From Pseudomonas sp. S31 (lineage in GTDB: Bacteria; Pseudomonadota; Gammaproteobacteria; Pseudomonadales; Pseudomonadaceae): a DNA stretch of 64,000 nt. The notes beneath the pieces are model-generated. The model searched no databases. It had not been told where the DNA came from and saw nothing but the letters and a program-made list of their open reading frames with translations. This document shows, piece by piece, positions 57,075 to 64,000 of the stretch. The position numbers and the translations under genes were made by a program. The DNA is taken from contig NZ_JACVVE010000013.1 in the NCBI RefSeq assembly GCF_016648105.1, positions 1-64,000 on the forward strand, in the 5' to 3' direction. Each line of letters opens with the position of its first letter. Position 1 is the first letter of the stretch.

Positions 57075-57825
57075 CACCATTCACCGCGTCAACCACGAAA
57101 TCCGCCGCCGGCGCCTGGAAGTGCTGCGCGTCACCGAGCTGACCCCGCGCATGCGCCGCATCACCCTGGGCGGCCCGGAACTGCAAGGCTTCACCAGCCT
57201 GGGCACGGATGACCACATCAAGTTGCTGTTCGCTGAAACCCCCGAGCAACAGCAGGCCCTGGACGCTGGTGGCCTCGGCCGCGACGGCGGCGTCCGCCCG
57301 ACCATGCGCGAATACACGCCACGGCGCATCGACCTGGTGGCAAACGAACTGGACATTGATTTCGTCCTGCATGGCGATGGCCCCGCCTCGACCTGGGCCG
57401 CCCAGGCAGCCCCCGGGCAGGTGCTGAACATCGCCGGGCCACGGGCCTCGATGGTGGTACCGGACATCTTCGACAGCTACCTGCTGATTGGTGACGAGAC
57501 GGCGATCCCGGCCATTGGCCGACGCCTCGAGGAACTGCCGGCAGGCCGCCAGGTGCTGGCGGTGATCCAGATCGAAGACGACCAGGAGCGCCAGCCGCTG
57601 CCGAGCCAGGCACAGGTCGAAGTGATCTGGGTAAAGCGTGAGGAAAACCTGCTGGCCCTGGTCGAAGGGCTGACGCTGCCGCAAGGCAGGCTGTACAGCT
57701 GGGTGGCCCTGGAGAAATCGCTGACCCGCCAGGCCAAGGCACTGCTGCTGGCCAAGGGCGTGGCGGAAGATGCCCTCAAGGCCGCGGCCTACTGGCGTGC
57801 TGATGGAACGGCAGACGACGAGTGA
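57067..57825 (+). CDS. Siderophore-interacting FAD reductase, YqjH-like
   Basis: This 252-residue SIP-family flavoprotein has an FAD-binding barrel (RMRRITLGGPELQGF; the FAD motif REYTPRRID, about residues 80-88) and a C-terminal NADPH-binding domain (YLLIGDETAIPAIGRRLEEL). Such enzymes reduce ferric siderophore complexes in the cytoplasm. It is translated from ATG 57067 inside the end of the PadR gene, so the two form one operon. A hairpin follows. Confidence 0.9.
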   Translation: MSDTIHRVNHEIRRRRLEVLRVTELTPRMRRITLGGPELQGFTSLGTDDHIKLLFAETPEQQQALDAGGLGRDGGVRPTMREYTPRRIDLVANELDIDFVLHGDGPASTWAAQAAPGQVLNIAGPRASMVVPDIFDSYLLIGDETAIPAIGRRLEELPAGRQVLAVIQIEDDQERQPLPSQAQVEVIWVKREENLLALVEGLTLPQGRLYSWVALEKSLTRQAKALLLAKGVAEDALKAAAYWRADGTADDE

Positions 57826-57846
57826 TTTCTGCGGGTTCGGGTCGAC

Positions 57847-57875
57847 CCCTTTCGCGGCGGTTCGGCGCGAAAGGG
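57847..57875. terminator. Hairpin between the SIP gene and the Pr6Pr gene
   Basis: CCCTTTCGCG / CGCGAAAGGG (57847-57856, 57866-57875) is a perfect 10-bp stem between convergent genes. It has no T-tract and may be a REP-like element. Confidence 0.5.
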
Positions 57876-57885
57876 CAGGCCCTGC

Positions 57886-58530
57886 CTAGGCAAGCCCTGG
57901 CGACGAGCGCCAGCGATCCAGCCCCAGCATCACCAGCCCGATCCCCCAAAAACCCGCCAGGACCCCCAACGCATTGAGCATGACCTGCCCATACCCGAGG
58001 CTGGCCACATCGATGAATGGATAGGCATACACACCGATCTCGCTACCCCGCCACAGCGCATAGGCGAAGTACACCGCCGGATACAGCGCCCACACCGCCA
58101 GGTGCCAGAGCCGCAGGCTGCCCTTGGGCACCTCGAGCCACCAGTACAGCACGTACAGCAGCGGCATCACGTCGTGCAGCAACTCGTCCGCCAGCCACTG
58201 CCAGCCCTGGGGGTGCCAGAGGTGGCGCAGCAACAGGCTGTAGGCCAACGCTACCAGGACGATGCTGGCGGCCACCGCCGAACTCACCGCAGGCGAAAGG
58301 AAAAAGCGCCTGGCCCTGCCTTCATGGCCGAAGGCGGCATAGCTGAGCACCGTCGCCACCAAGGTGTTGCTCAGTACGGTGAAATACCCGAACACATTCA
58401 CCAACCCGCCGATCAGGCTGGCCTGCTCCTGCCAGCGCGCCAGCAACACCAGATAAACCTGCACCGCCAGGCCCAACCAGCCCAGCACGGCCGCCGCGCT
58501 CAACCACGGGCGGGCCGGCAGCTCAGGCAT
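57886..58530 (-). CDS. Pr6Pr-family six-helix membrane protein
   Basis: The protein has 214 residues with six predicted transmembrane segments and the family motif [12 protein letters not shown] near the second helix. [13 protein letters not shown] and YAYPFIDV are also conserved. FAR-17a/AIG1-like and Pr6Pr proteins form this class; the biochemical role is unknown. Its start overlaps the end of the VF530 gene by 8 bp on the same strand. Confidence 0.8.
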   Translation of the reverse strand: MPELPARPWLSAAAVLGWLGLAVQVYLVLLARWQEQASLIGGLVNVFGYFTVLSNTLVATVLSYAAFGHEGRARRFFLSPAVSSAVAASIVLVALAYSLLLRHLWHPQGWQWLADELLHDVMPLLYVLYWWLEVPKGSLRLWHLAVWALYPAVYFAYALWRGSEIGVYAYPFIDVASLGYGQVMLNALGVLAGFWGIGLVMLGLDRWRSSPGLA

Positions 58531-58744
58531 TGCGCTGCAATCTGACGTAGAGCTGCTCGACCTTTTCCCGCGCCCAGGGCGTCTTGCGCAGGAAGGTCAG
58601 GCTCGACTTGATGCTCGGGTTGCTCTTGAAGCAGCGCACGTCGACGCGCTCGGCCAGGCCTTGCCACTGATAGTGAGCCACCAGCTCGGTGAGGATCTGC
58701 TCCAGGGTCTTGCCGTGCAATGCATTGTGTTGGGCCGTGCTCAT
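58523..58744 (-). CDS. VF530-family (DUF2132) small DNA-binding-like protein
   Basis: This 73-residue protein matches the VF530 fold family: [21 protein letters not shown], then [30 protein letters not shown] in consecutive helices. It is first of a two-gene unit with the Pr6Pr gene. The family is structurally DNA-binding-like but lacks a firm function. Confidence 0.85.
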   Translation of the reverse strand: MSTAQHNALHGKTLEQILTELVAHYQWQGLAERVDVRCFKSNPSIKSSLTFLRKTPWAREKVEQLYVRLQRNA

Positions 58745-58866
58745 GCCAGTGCTCCGTAAAAGATGCGCACCTTACACGAGTGTAGTGGCCGATGCTGCGC
58801 ATCGCGCCGAAGACCTGCAGGGGAGAAAGCGCTGGTCAAGGCACAAGGCCCTGTGCTGAAATGGTG

Positions 58867-58883
58867 ATGTTATATTGTAACTA
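58867..58883. promoter_or_regulatory. Zur box upstream of the TonB receptor gene
   Basis: The core GTTATATTGTAAC (58869-58881) matches the Zur consensus GTTATAATATAAC at 11 of 13 positions and lies 35 bp before the receptor start, next to a TATATAAAA stretch. Zinc-dependent repression of the receptor is inferred. Confidence 0.7.
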
Positions 58884-58915
58884 TATAAAACTCGACCAAG
58901 GAACGTCTCACCTCC

Positions 58916-60925
58916 ATGCCGCACATCCCGCTACGCCTCTCCCCCCTCGCCATCGCGCTCTGGCTCGCTGCCTCTCCCAGCCAGGCCGTGGAGCTCGAAC
59001 CCCAGGTCATCACCGCCAACCCGCTGGGCAATCGCCAGCTCGCCGCGCCCAGCACCGTTCTCGAAGGTGACGACCTGCTACTGCAGCAGCACGGCAGCCT
59101 CGGTGAAACCCTGAACAAGCAACCCGGTGTCGCCTCCACCTGGTTCGGCCCTGGCGCCAGCCGCCCGGTGATCCGTGGCCTGGATGGTGACCGCATCCGC
59201 ATCCTGCGCAACGGCGTCGGTGCCCTGGACGCCTCGTCGCTGTCCTATGACCACGCCGTGCCGCTGGACCCAGTGAATGTCGAGCGCATCGAGATCGTCC
59301 GCGGCCCGGCCGCCCTGTTGTACGGCGGTAACGCCATTGGTGGGGTGGTGAATACCTTCGACAACCGCATTCCCGACTCGCCCATCGAGGGTATTCATGG
59401 CGCCGGCGAGCTGCGCTATGGTGGCGCCGACACCACGCGCAGCAGCGCCGGCAAACTGGAAGCCGGCAACGGCGCATTCGCCCTGCACCTGGATGCCAAT
59501 AGCCGCCAGTTCAACGACCTGCGCATCCCCGGCTACGCCCGTAGCTCGAAAGTACGCGATGCCGACGAGCCCGGCAGCCATGGCCGCCTGGAGAACAGCG
59601 ACGGGCGCCAGGATGGCGGGGCCATCGGCGGCAGCTATCACTGGGACCATGGCTACGCCGGCCTGTCCTACAGCCGCTATGACAGCAACTACGGCTCGGT
59701 GGCCGAGTCGGGCGTGCGCCTGGACATGAAACAGGACCACTATGCCTTCGCCTCGGAACTGCGCGACCTCGACGGGCCGTTCAGCTCGGTCAAGCTCGAT
59801 GCTGGCTACACCGACTATGAGCACCGGGAGATCGAAGATGGCGAAGTGGGCACCACGTTCAAGAACAAAGGCTACGAAGCGCGCATCGAGGCTCGCCACC
59901 AACCCATCGGCCCGGTGGAAGGGGTGATCGGCGCGCAGATCAATCGCAACGAGTTTTCCGCCCTGGGCGAAGAGGCTTTCGTCCCGCAGACCGACACCGA
60001 CAGCCTGGCGGTGTTCGCCCTGGAACAATGGCAAGCCACCGAACGCCTGAACCTGAGCCTGGGTGCGCGACTGGAACACACCCGTGTCGACCCGGATGCC
60101 AAGGGCAATGAAAACTTCGTCGATGCCGACAGCAGCAGCTCGTTCAATGCCTTCAGCCTGTCATCGGGGGCTGTCTACCAGCTCGACCCGGTCTGGGCGC
60201 TGGCGGCGAACCTGGCCTACACCGAGCGCGCCCCAACCTTCTACGAGCTGTACGCCAACGGCGCGCATGTGGCCACCGGAGCCTACGAGGTCGGCGATGC
60301 CAGTCTGAACAAGGAGAAGGCAATTTCTGCCGACCTCGCCTTGCGTTTCGACAACGGTACCCATAAGGGCAGCGTGGGTGTGTTCTACAGCCACTTTCGC
60401 AACTACATCGGCCTGATCGGCACCGGCAACCTGCGCGAAGCGGGTGACGAGGACGAGAGCTTCCCCGAGTATCAGTACCAGGGCGTGCGCGCGCGATTCT
60501 ACGGCATCGAGGCCCAGGACCGCTGGCAACTGCTGGAAAACCGCTACGGCAGCTTCGCCCTCGAGTTGTCCGGCGACTACACCCGGGCCAAGAATCTCGA
60601 CAGCGGCGAACCCTTGCCGCGCATCGCGCCGCTGCGTCTGAACAGCGGGCTGGTCTGGGAACTGGACCGCTGGCAGGCGCGGGTCGACGTCCAGCATGCC
60701 GCGTCGCAGCATCGCAAACCGGCCAACGAAACCAGCACCGAGGGCTACACGACCCTGGGCGCGAGCGTCGGTTATCGCTTCGATATCGGCAAGAGTGAAT
60801 GGCTGGCGTTCGTCCGTGGTGAAAACCTCACCGACCAGACCGTGCGCTATGCCAGCTCGATCCTGCGCGACATTGCCCCGGCTCCCGGGCGCAGCGTCGA
60901 ATTCGGGCTGCGGACCACGTTCTAA
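58916..60925 (+). CDS. znuD: TonB-dependent receptor, ZnuD-like (zinc uptake)
   Basis: The 669-residue outer-membrane receptor has a 24-residue signal peptide (ending SPSQA). The plug domain (about 40-155) contains the family-typical FGPGASRPVIRGLDGDRIRI and GGNAIGGVVNTFDNRIP, and the 22-strand barrel ends in Phe. The plug pattern is that of ZnuD/PA0781-type receptors. The Zur box upstream supports zinc uptake rather than siderophore import. AAGGA precedes the start at a rather long distance. A hairpin terminator follows. Confidence 0.85.
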   Translation: MPHIPLRLSPLAIALWLAASPSQAVELEPQVITANPLGNRQLAAPSTVLEGDDLLLQQHGSLGETLNKQPGVASTWFGPGASRPVIRGLDGDRIRILRNGVGALDASSLSYDHAVPLDPVNVERIEIVRGPAALLYGGNAIGGVVNTFDNRIPDSPIEGIHGAGELRYGGADTTRSSAGKLEAGNGAFALHLDANSRQFNDLRIPGYARSSKVRDADEPGSHGRLENSDGRQDGGAIGGSYHWDHGYAGLSYSRYDSNYGSVAESGVRLDMKQDHYAFASELRDLDGPFSSVKLDAGYTDYEHREIEDGEVGTTFKNKGYEARIEARHQPIGPVEGVIGAQINRNEFSALGEEAFVPQTDTDSLAVFALEQWQATERLNLSLGARLEHTRVDPDAKGNENFVDADSSSSFNAFSLSSGAVYQLDPVWALAANLAYTERAPTFYELYANGAHVATGAYEVGDASLNKEKAISADLALRFDNGTHKGSVGVFYSHFRNYIGLIGTGNLREAGDEDESFPEYQYQGVRARFYGIEAQDRWQLLENRYGSFALELSGDYTRAKNLDSGEPLPRIAPLRLNSGLVWELDRWQARVDVQHAASQHRKPANETSTEGYTTLGASVGYRFDIGKSEWLAFVRGENLTDQTVRYASSILRDIAPAPGRSVEFGLRTTF

Positions 60926-61236
60926 TTTCGGCAACCGCACCGGCTCCTGAAGGAGCCGGCTTGCCAGCGGCGAACGCACCACTGTTTCTGAATCGGCAAC
61001 GATTCCCTGCGACAATTTGTCTTTTTTTCACACCGCCAGCGCTATATCCTCTCGCCCCAAGCTGAATCGATTCATTCATTCCAGATAGCGACCTGAACAT
61101 CGAGGAGTCCTCTGCTCGATGCGCTCGGCTGTTTTCAATTTTCCAAAGACAGCGCTGTCTCAAGCGGAACGATCATGTCGGCTGCTACTACTTTAAATGC
61201 TGAAGCATTGAATTTTGACCTGACGGAGTACGTACG
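60926..61236. other. znuD-gcd intergenic region
   Basis: The 311 bases contain the znuD hairpin and then the gcd leader, with a GGAG ribosome site at 61225-61228. No gene is seen. In related genomes a carbohydrate porin gene (oprB type) may occupy this interval (recalled, not certain). Confidence 0.4.
60940..60959 (+). terminator. Hairpin after znuD
   Basis: CCGGCTCC-TGAA-GGAGCCGG stem-loop 15 bp after the stop, without a strong T-tract. Confidence 0.6.
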
Positions 61237-63648
61237 ATGAGCACCGAAGGTGCCAAGAGTGAAAAACACCGGATGCCACGCATCATGGGTGTGTTGCTGT
61301 TGCTGATGGGCCTGGCCCTGCTGGCGGGGGGCATCAAGCTGAGCCAGGTGGGGGGATCGCTCTACTACCTGATCGCCGGGATCGGCTTTGCCTTGAGTGG
61401 CATCCTGCTGCTGGCCAAGCGCCGCATCGCCCTGGGCTTGTACGGCCTGGTGCTGCTCGGCAGCACGGCCTGGGCCCTGCTGGAAGTCGGCCTGGACTGG
61501 TGGCAACTGGTGCCACGCCTGTCGCTGTGGTTCGCCATCGGTGTGCTGTTGCTGCTGCCCTGGGCACGTCGCCCGCTCATCGGGCCGGCGCCCAGGGCCA
61601 ACACCGCCCTGCTCGGCATCGCCGTGCTGGCCTCCGGTGCTTGTGCGCTGGCCAGCCAATTCACCCACCCTGGTGAAGTGTTCGGCGAAGTGGGCCGCGA
61701 GAGCAGCGAAATGGCCAGCGCCGCGCCGACGATGCCCGACGGCGACTGGCAGGCCTATGGCCGCACCGAACATGGCGACCGGTACTCGCCGCTGCGCCAG
61801 ATCACCCCCCAGAACGCCTATCGCCTGGAAGAAGCCTGGCGCATCCGCACCGGCGACCTGCCCACCGACAACGACCCGGTCGAGCTCACCAACGAGAACA
61901 CCCCGCTCAAGGCCAACGGCATGCTCTACGCGTGCACGCCACATGGCCGGGTGCTGGCCCTCGACCCGGACACCGGCGCCGAGATCTGGCGCTTCGACCC
62001 GCAGATCAAGAGCCCTACCAACACCTTCAAGGGCTTCGCCCACATGACCTGCCGCGGCGTCTCGTACTATGACGAGAACAGCTACGTCAGCCGCGATGGC
62101 AGCCCGGCACCGAAAGTCTCCGAAGCTGGCCAGGCGGTGGCCCTGGCCTGCCCGCGCCGCCTCTACCTGCCGACCGCCGACGCGCGCCTGATCGCCATCA
62201 ACGCCGACAACGGCCGGGTCTGCGAAGGCTTCGCCAACCAAGGCACCATCGACCTCACCACCGGCATCGGCCCGTTCACCGCTGGCGGCTATTACTCCAC
62301 CTCGCCGGCGGCGATCACCCGCGAACTGGTGATCATCGGCGGCCATGTCACGGATAACGAGTCGACCGACGAGCCGTCTGGCGTTATCCGCGCCTACGAC
62401 GTGCACGACGGCCGCCTGGTCTGGAACTGGGACAGCAACAACCCCGACGACACCAAGCCCTTGGCCCCTGGCAAGACCTACAGCCGCAACTCGGCCAACA
62501 TGTGGTCGCTGGCCAGCGTCGACGAGAAGCTTGGCCTCATCTACCTGCCCCTGGGCAACCAGACGCCCGACCAGTATGGCGCCAACCGCACCCCAGGCGC
62601 CGAGAAGTACAGCGCCGGCGTGGTAGCCCTGGACCTGGCCAGCGGCAAGGTCCGCTGGAACTACCAGTTCACCCATCACGACCTGTGGGACATGGACGTC
62701 GGCAGCCAGCCGACTCTGGTGCACCTGAAGACCGACGACGGCGTCAAGCCGGCGATCATCGTACCGACCAAGCAAGGCAGCCTGTACGTGCTCGACCGCC
62801 GCGACGGCACGCCGATCGTGCCGATCCGCGAAATCCCGACGCCGCAGGGCGCCGTGCCCGGCGACCACACCGCGCCCACCCAGGCGCGGTCGGACCTCAA
62901 CCTGCTGGGGCCGGAGCTCAGCGAACAAGCCATGTGGGGCGCTACGCCGTTCGACCAGATGCTGTGCCGTATCCAGTTCCGCGAGCTGCGCTACGAAGGC
63001 CAGTACACGCCGCCGTCCGAGCAGGGCAGCCTGATCTACCCAGGCAACGTCGGTGTGTTCAACTGGGGCAGCGTGTCGGTCGACCCCGTCCGCCAGTTGC
63101 TGTTCACCTCGCCCAACTACATGGCCTTCGTGTCGAAGATGGTGCCGCGCGAACAGGTCGCCGCCGGCAGCAAGCGCGAGAGCGAGACCAGCGGCGTGCA
63201 GCCCAACACCGGCGCGCCGTACGCGGTGATCATGCACCCGTTCATGTCGCCGTTGGGCGTGCCGTGCCAGGCACCGTCCTGGGGTTATGTGGCGGCCATC
63301 GACCTGTTCACCAACAAAGTGGTGTGGAAGCGCAAGAACGGCACCACCCGCGACAGCACCCCAGTGCCTATCGGCATGCCGGTCGGCGTACCGAGCATGG
63401 GTGGCTCGATCGTCACTGCAGGCGGCGTCGGCTTCCTCGCCGGCACCCTCGACCAGTACCTGCGCGCCTACGACACCAATGACGGCAAGGAGCTGTGGAA
63501 GGCCCGCCTGCCTGCCGGGGGTCAAGCCACGCCGATGACCTACACCGGCAAGGACGGCAAGCAATACGTGCTGATCGTCGCCGGCGGACACGGTTCGCTG
63601 GGTACGAAGATGGGCGATTACATCATCGCTTACAAATTGGCGGAATGA
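61237..63648 (+). CDS. gcd: Membrane-bound PQQ-dependent glucose dehydrogenase
   Basis: The 803-residue quinoprotein has five N-terminal transmembrane helices (about 14-145) followed by an eight-bladed periplasmic PQQ propeller with repeated tryptophan-docking segments. Typical motifs are GDWQAYGRTEHGDRYSPL, NENTPLKANGMLYACTPHGR and YCFTHHDLWDMD-like FTHHDLWDMDVGSQPTL. It oxidises glucose to gluconolactone in the periplasm and passes electrons to ubiquinone; it is also the key enzyme in gluconate-based phosphate solubilisation. GGAG precedes the start. Confidence 0.96.
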   Translation: MSTEGAKSEKHRMPRIMGVLLLLMGLALLAGGIKLSQVGGSLYYLIAGIGFALSGILLLAKRRIALGLYGLVLLGSTAWALLEVGLDWWQLVPRLSLWFAIGVLLLLPWARRPLIGPAPRANTALLGIAVLASGACALASQFTHPGEVFGEVGRESSEMASAAPTMPDGDWQAYGRTEHGDRYSPLRQITPQNAYRLEEAWRIRTGDLPTDNDPVELTNENTPLKANGMLYACTPHGRVLALDPDTGAEIWRFDPQIKSPTNTFKGFAHMTCRGVSYYDENSYVSRDGSPAPKVSEAGQAVALACPRRLYLPTADARLIAINADNGRVCEGFANQGTIDLTTGIGPFTAGGYYSTSPAAITRELVIIGGHVTDNESTDEPSGVIRAYDVHDGRLVWNWDSNNPDDTKPLAPGKTYSRNSANMWSLASVDEKLGLIYLPLGNQTPDQYGANRTPGAEKYSAGVVALDLASGKVRWNYQFTHHDLWDMDVGSQPTLVHLKTDDGVKPAIIVPTKQGSLYVLDRRDGTPIVPIREIPTPQGAVPGDHTAPTQARSDLNLLGPELSEQAMWGATPFDQMLCRIQFRELRYEGQYTPPSEQGSLIYPGNVGVFNWGSVSVDPVRQLLFTSPNYMAFVSKMVPREQVAAGSKRESETSGVQPNTGAPYAVIMHPFMSPLGVPCQAPSWGYVAAIDLFTNKVVWKRKNGTTRDSTPVPIGMPVGVPSMGGSIVTAGGVGFLAGTLDQYLRAYDTNDGKELWKARLPAGGQATPMTYTGKDGKQYVLIVAGGHGSLGTKMGDYIIAYKLAE

Positions 63649-63653
63649 GCATA

Positions 63654-63670
63654 GGGCTGCTTTGCAGCCC
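63654..63670 (+). terminator. gcd terminator-like hairpin
   Basis: GGGCTGC-TTT-GCAGCCC just after the gcd stop, without T-tract. Confidence 0.55.
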
Positions 63671-63689
63671 ATCCGGCCGGTCCGGCGCC

Positions 63690-63770
63690 CCGGCGAGGCC
63701 GCTCCTACAGGGGAAATGCGACCTCCTGTAGGAGCGGCCTCGTGCCGCGAGGGGCCGCAAAGCGGCCCCG
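63690..63770. repeat. REP-type palindromes before lon
   Basis: A 17-bp perfect stem (63695-63711 GAGGCCGCTCCTACAGG with 63725-63741, loop 13) is followed by GGGGCCGC-AAA-GCGGCCCC (63751-63769). TGTAGGAGCGGCCTCGTGCC is a familiar Pseudomonas REP core. Confidence 0.8.
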
Positions 63771-63856
63771 CCCATTCTTGCAGCTTATAATTCATAACTT
63801 GAAACCCACCACCGCCCGCCCCATCTAAGCACCATAGTCATTCACGCAGGTGCCCC

Positions 63857-64000
63857 ATGAGCGACCAGCAGGATTTCCCGGAACAACCCGACGAACACAG
63901 CGCAGTCGAACACCTCGATACCCAGGCCGAACGCGGCCCCGGCCACGCCCTCGCCCTGCCCGGCCAGCAGTTGCCGGACAAGGTCTACGTGATCCCGATC
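63857..64000 (+). CDS. lon: ATP-dependent protease Lon (N-terminal fragment, cut by window edge)
   Basis: The first 48 codons are visible. After a low-complexity acidic N-terminus comes ALALPGQQLPDKVYVIPI, the conserved start of the Lon substrate-binding domain. The acidic extension is typical of a second Pseudomonas Lon paralogue next to gcd. The rest lies beyond position 64000. Confidence 0.75.
   Translation, partial: MSDQQDFPEQPDEHSAVEHLDTQAERGPGHALALPGQQLPDKVYVIPI

Noticed and set aside
61135..63795. 886-codon frame antisense to gcd
   Set aside because: Shadow of gcd: long stop-free complements are expected at this GC content, and no ribosome site or family motif is present.

Overview
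The window is chromosomal DNA from a fluorescent Pseudomonas, most likely the P. putida group (putida/mosselii/entomophila-like). This rests on the high GC, the P. putida-style REP/BIME hairpins, the PP_1105-type ATP-dependent DNA ligase cassette, the motY-pyrC-rnt-peroxiredoxin-bfd-bfr-grxD-argF block, the glpFKRD cluster and an aatJQMP-aauSR acidic amino acid locus. No rRNA, tRNA, CRISPR array, prophage or insertion sequence was found. The species call is inference from remembered gene order; no database search was possible.

Layout. 1-2462: acylase-family lipoprotein whose 5' end looks like a piece of argJ. 2506-3134: HicA/HicB toxin-antitoxin pair. 3342-10388: DNA-repair cassette (exonuclease, ATP-dependent ligase, Lhr-core helicase, PdeM phosphoesterase) with an M14-type deacylase inserted. 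10396-16470: small proline-rich ORF, dcd, cold-shock gene, apbC, metG, nth and a PA3496-like small gene. 16529-19281: orphan BvgA/FimZ-type regulator, a small membrane protein and argG. 19533-24508: motY (with a FliA-type promoter), pyrC, rnt, peroxiredoxin, Fur-controlled bfd, bfr and grxD. 24600-24734: a 44-codon scar of a molybdopterin oxidoreductase. 25098-27626: argF, an ABC ATPase and ybaK. 27930-33010: glpFKRD with several GlpR-type operators. 33035-37339: a 1434-residue LRR/NEL-type E3 ubiquitin ligase-like protein. 37678-44197: aatJQMP and aauSR behind a sigma-54 promoter with two AauR-like sites. 44225-53178: glpM-like gene, lipase-like hydrolase, metR, NUDIX hydrolase, full-length Lhr helicase and an FMN glutamate-synthase-like protein. 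53301-57825: large class A PBP-like protein, then a yqjI-yqjH-like PadR/ferric-reductase operon. 57886-58744: Pr6Pr membrane protein and a VF530 protein. 58916-64000: znuD-like receptor with a Zur box, gcd (PQQ glucose dehydrogenase) and the start of lon.

How the parts work together. Most of the window is core metabolism: arginine and pyrimidine biosynthesis, glycerol catabolism, acidic amino acid uptake, glucose oxidation, iron storage and release, and zinc and iron acquisition. Control elements can be read for several loci: ArgR repeats before argF and argG, GlpR sites before glpF and glpD, a Fur box before bfd, a Zur box before znuD, a long PadR palindrome before the yqjI-like gene, and AauR/sigma-54 elements before aatJ. 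The most accessory-looking items are the NEL-type effector-like protein, the HicAB pair, the argJ-acylase junction and the gutted molybdoenzyme gene.
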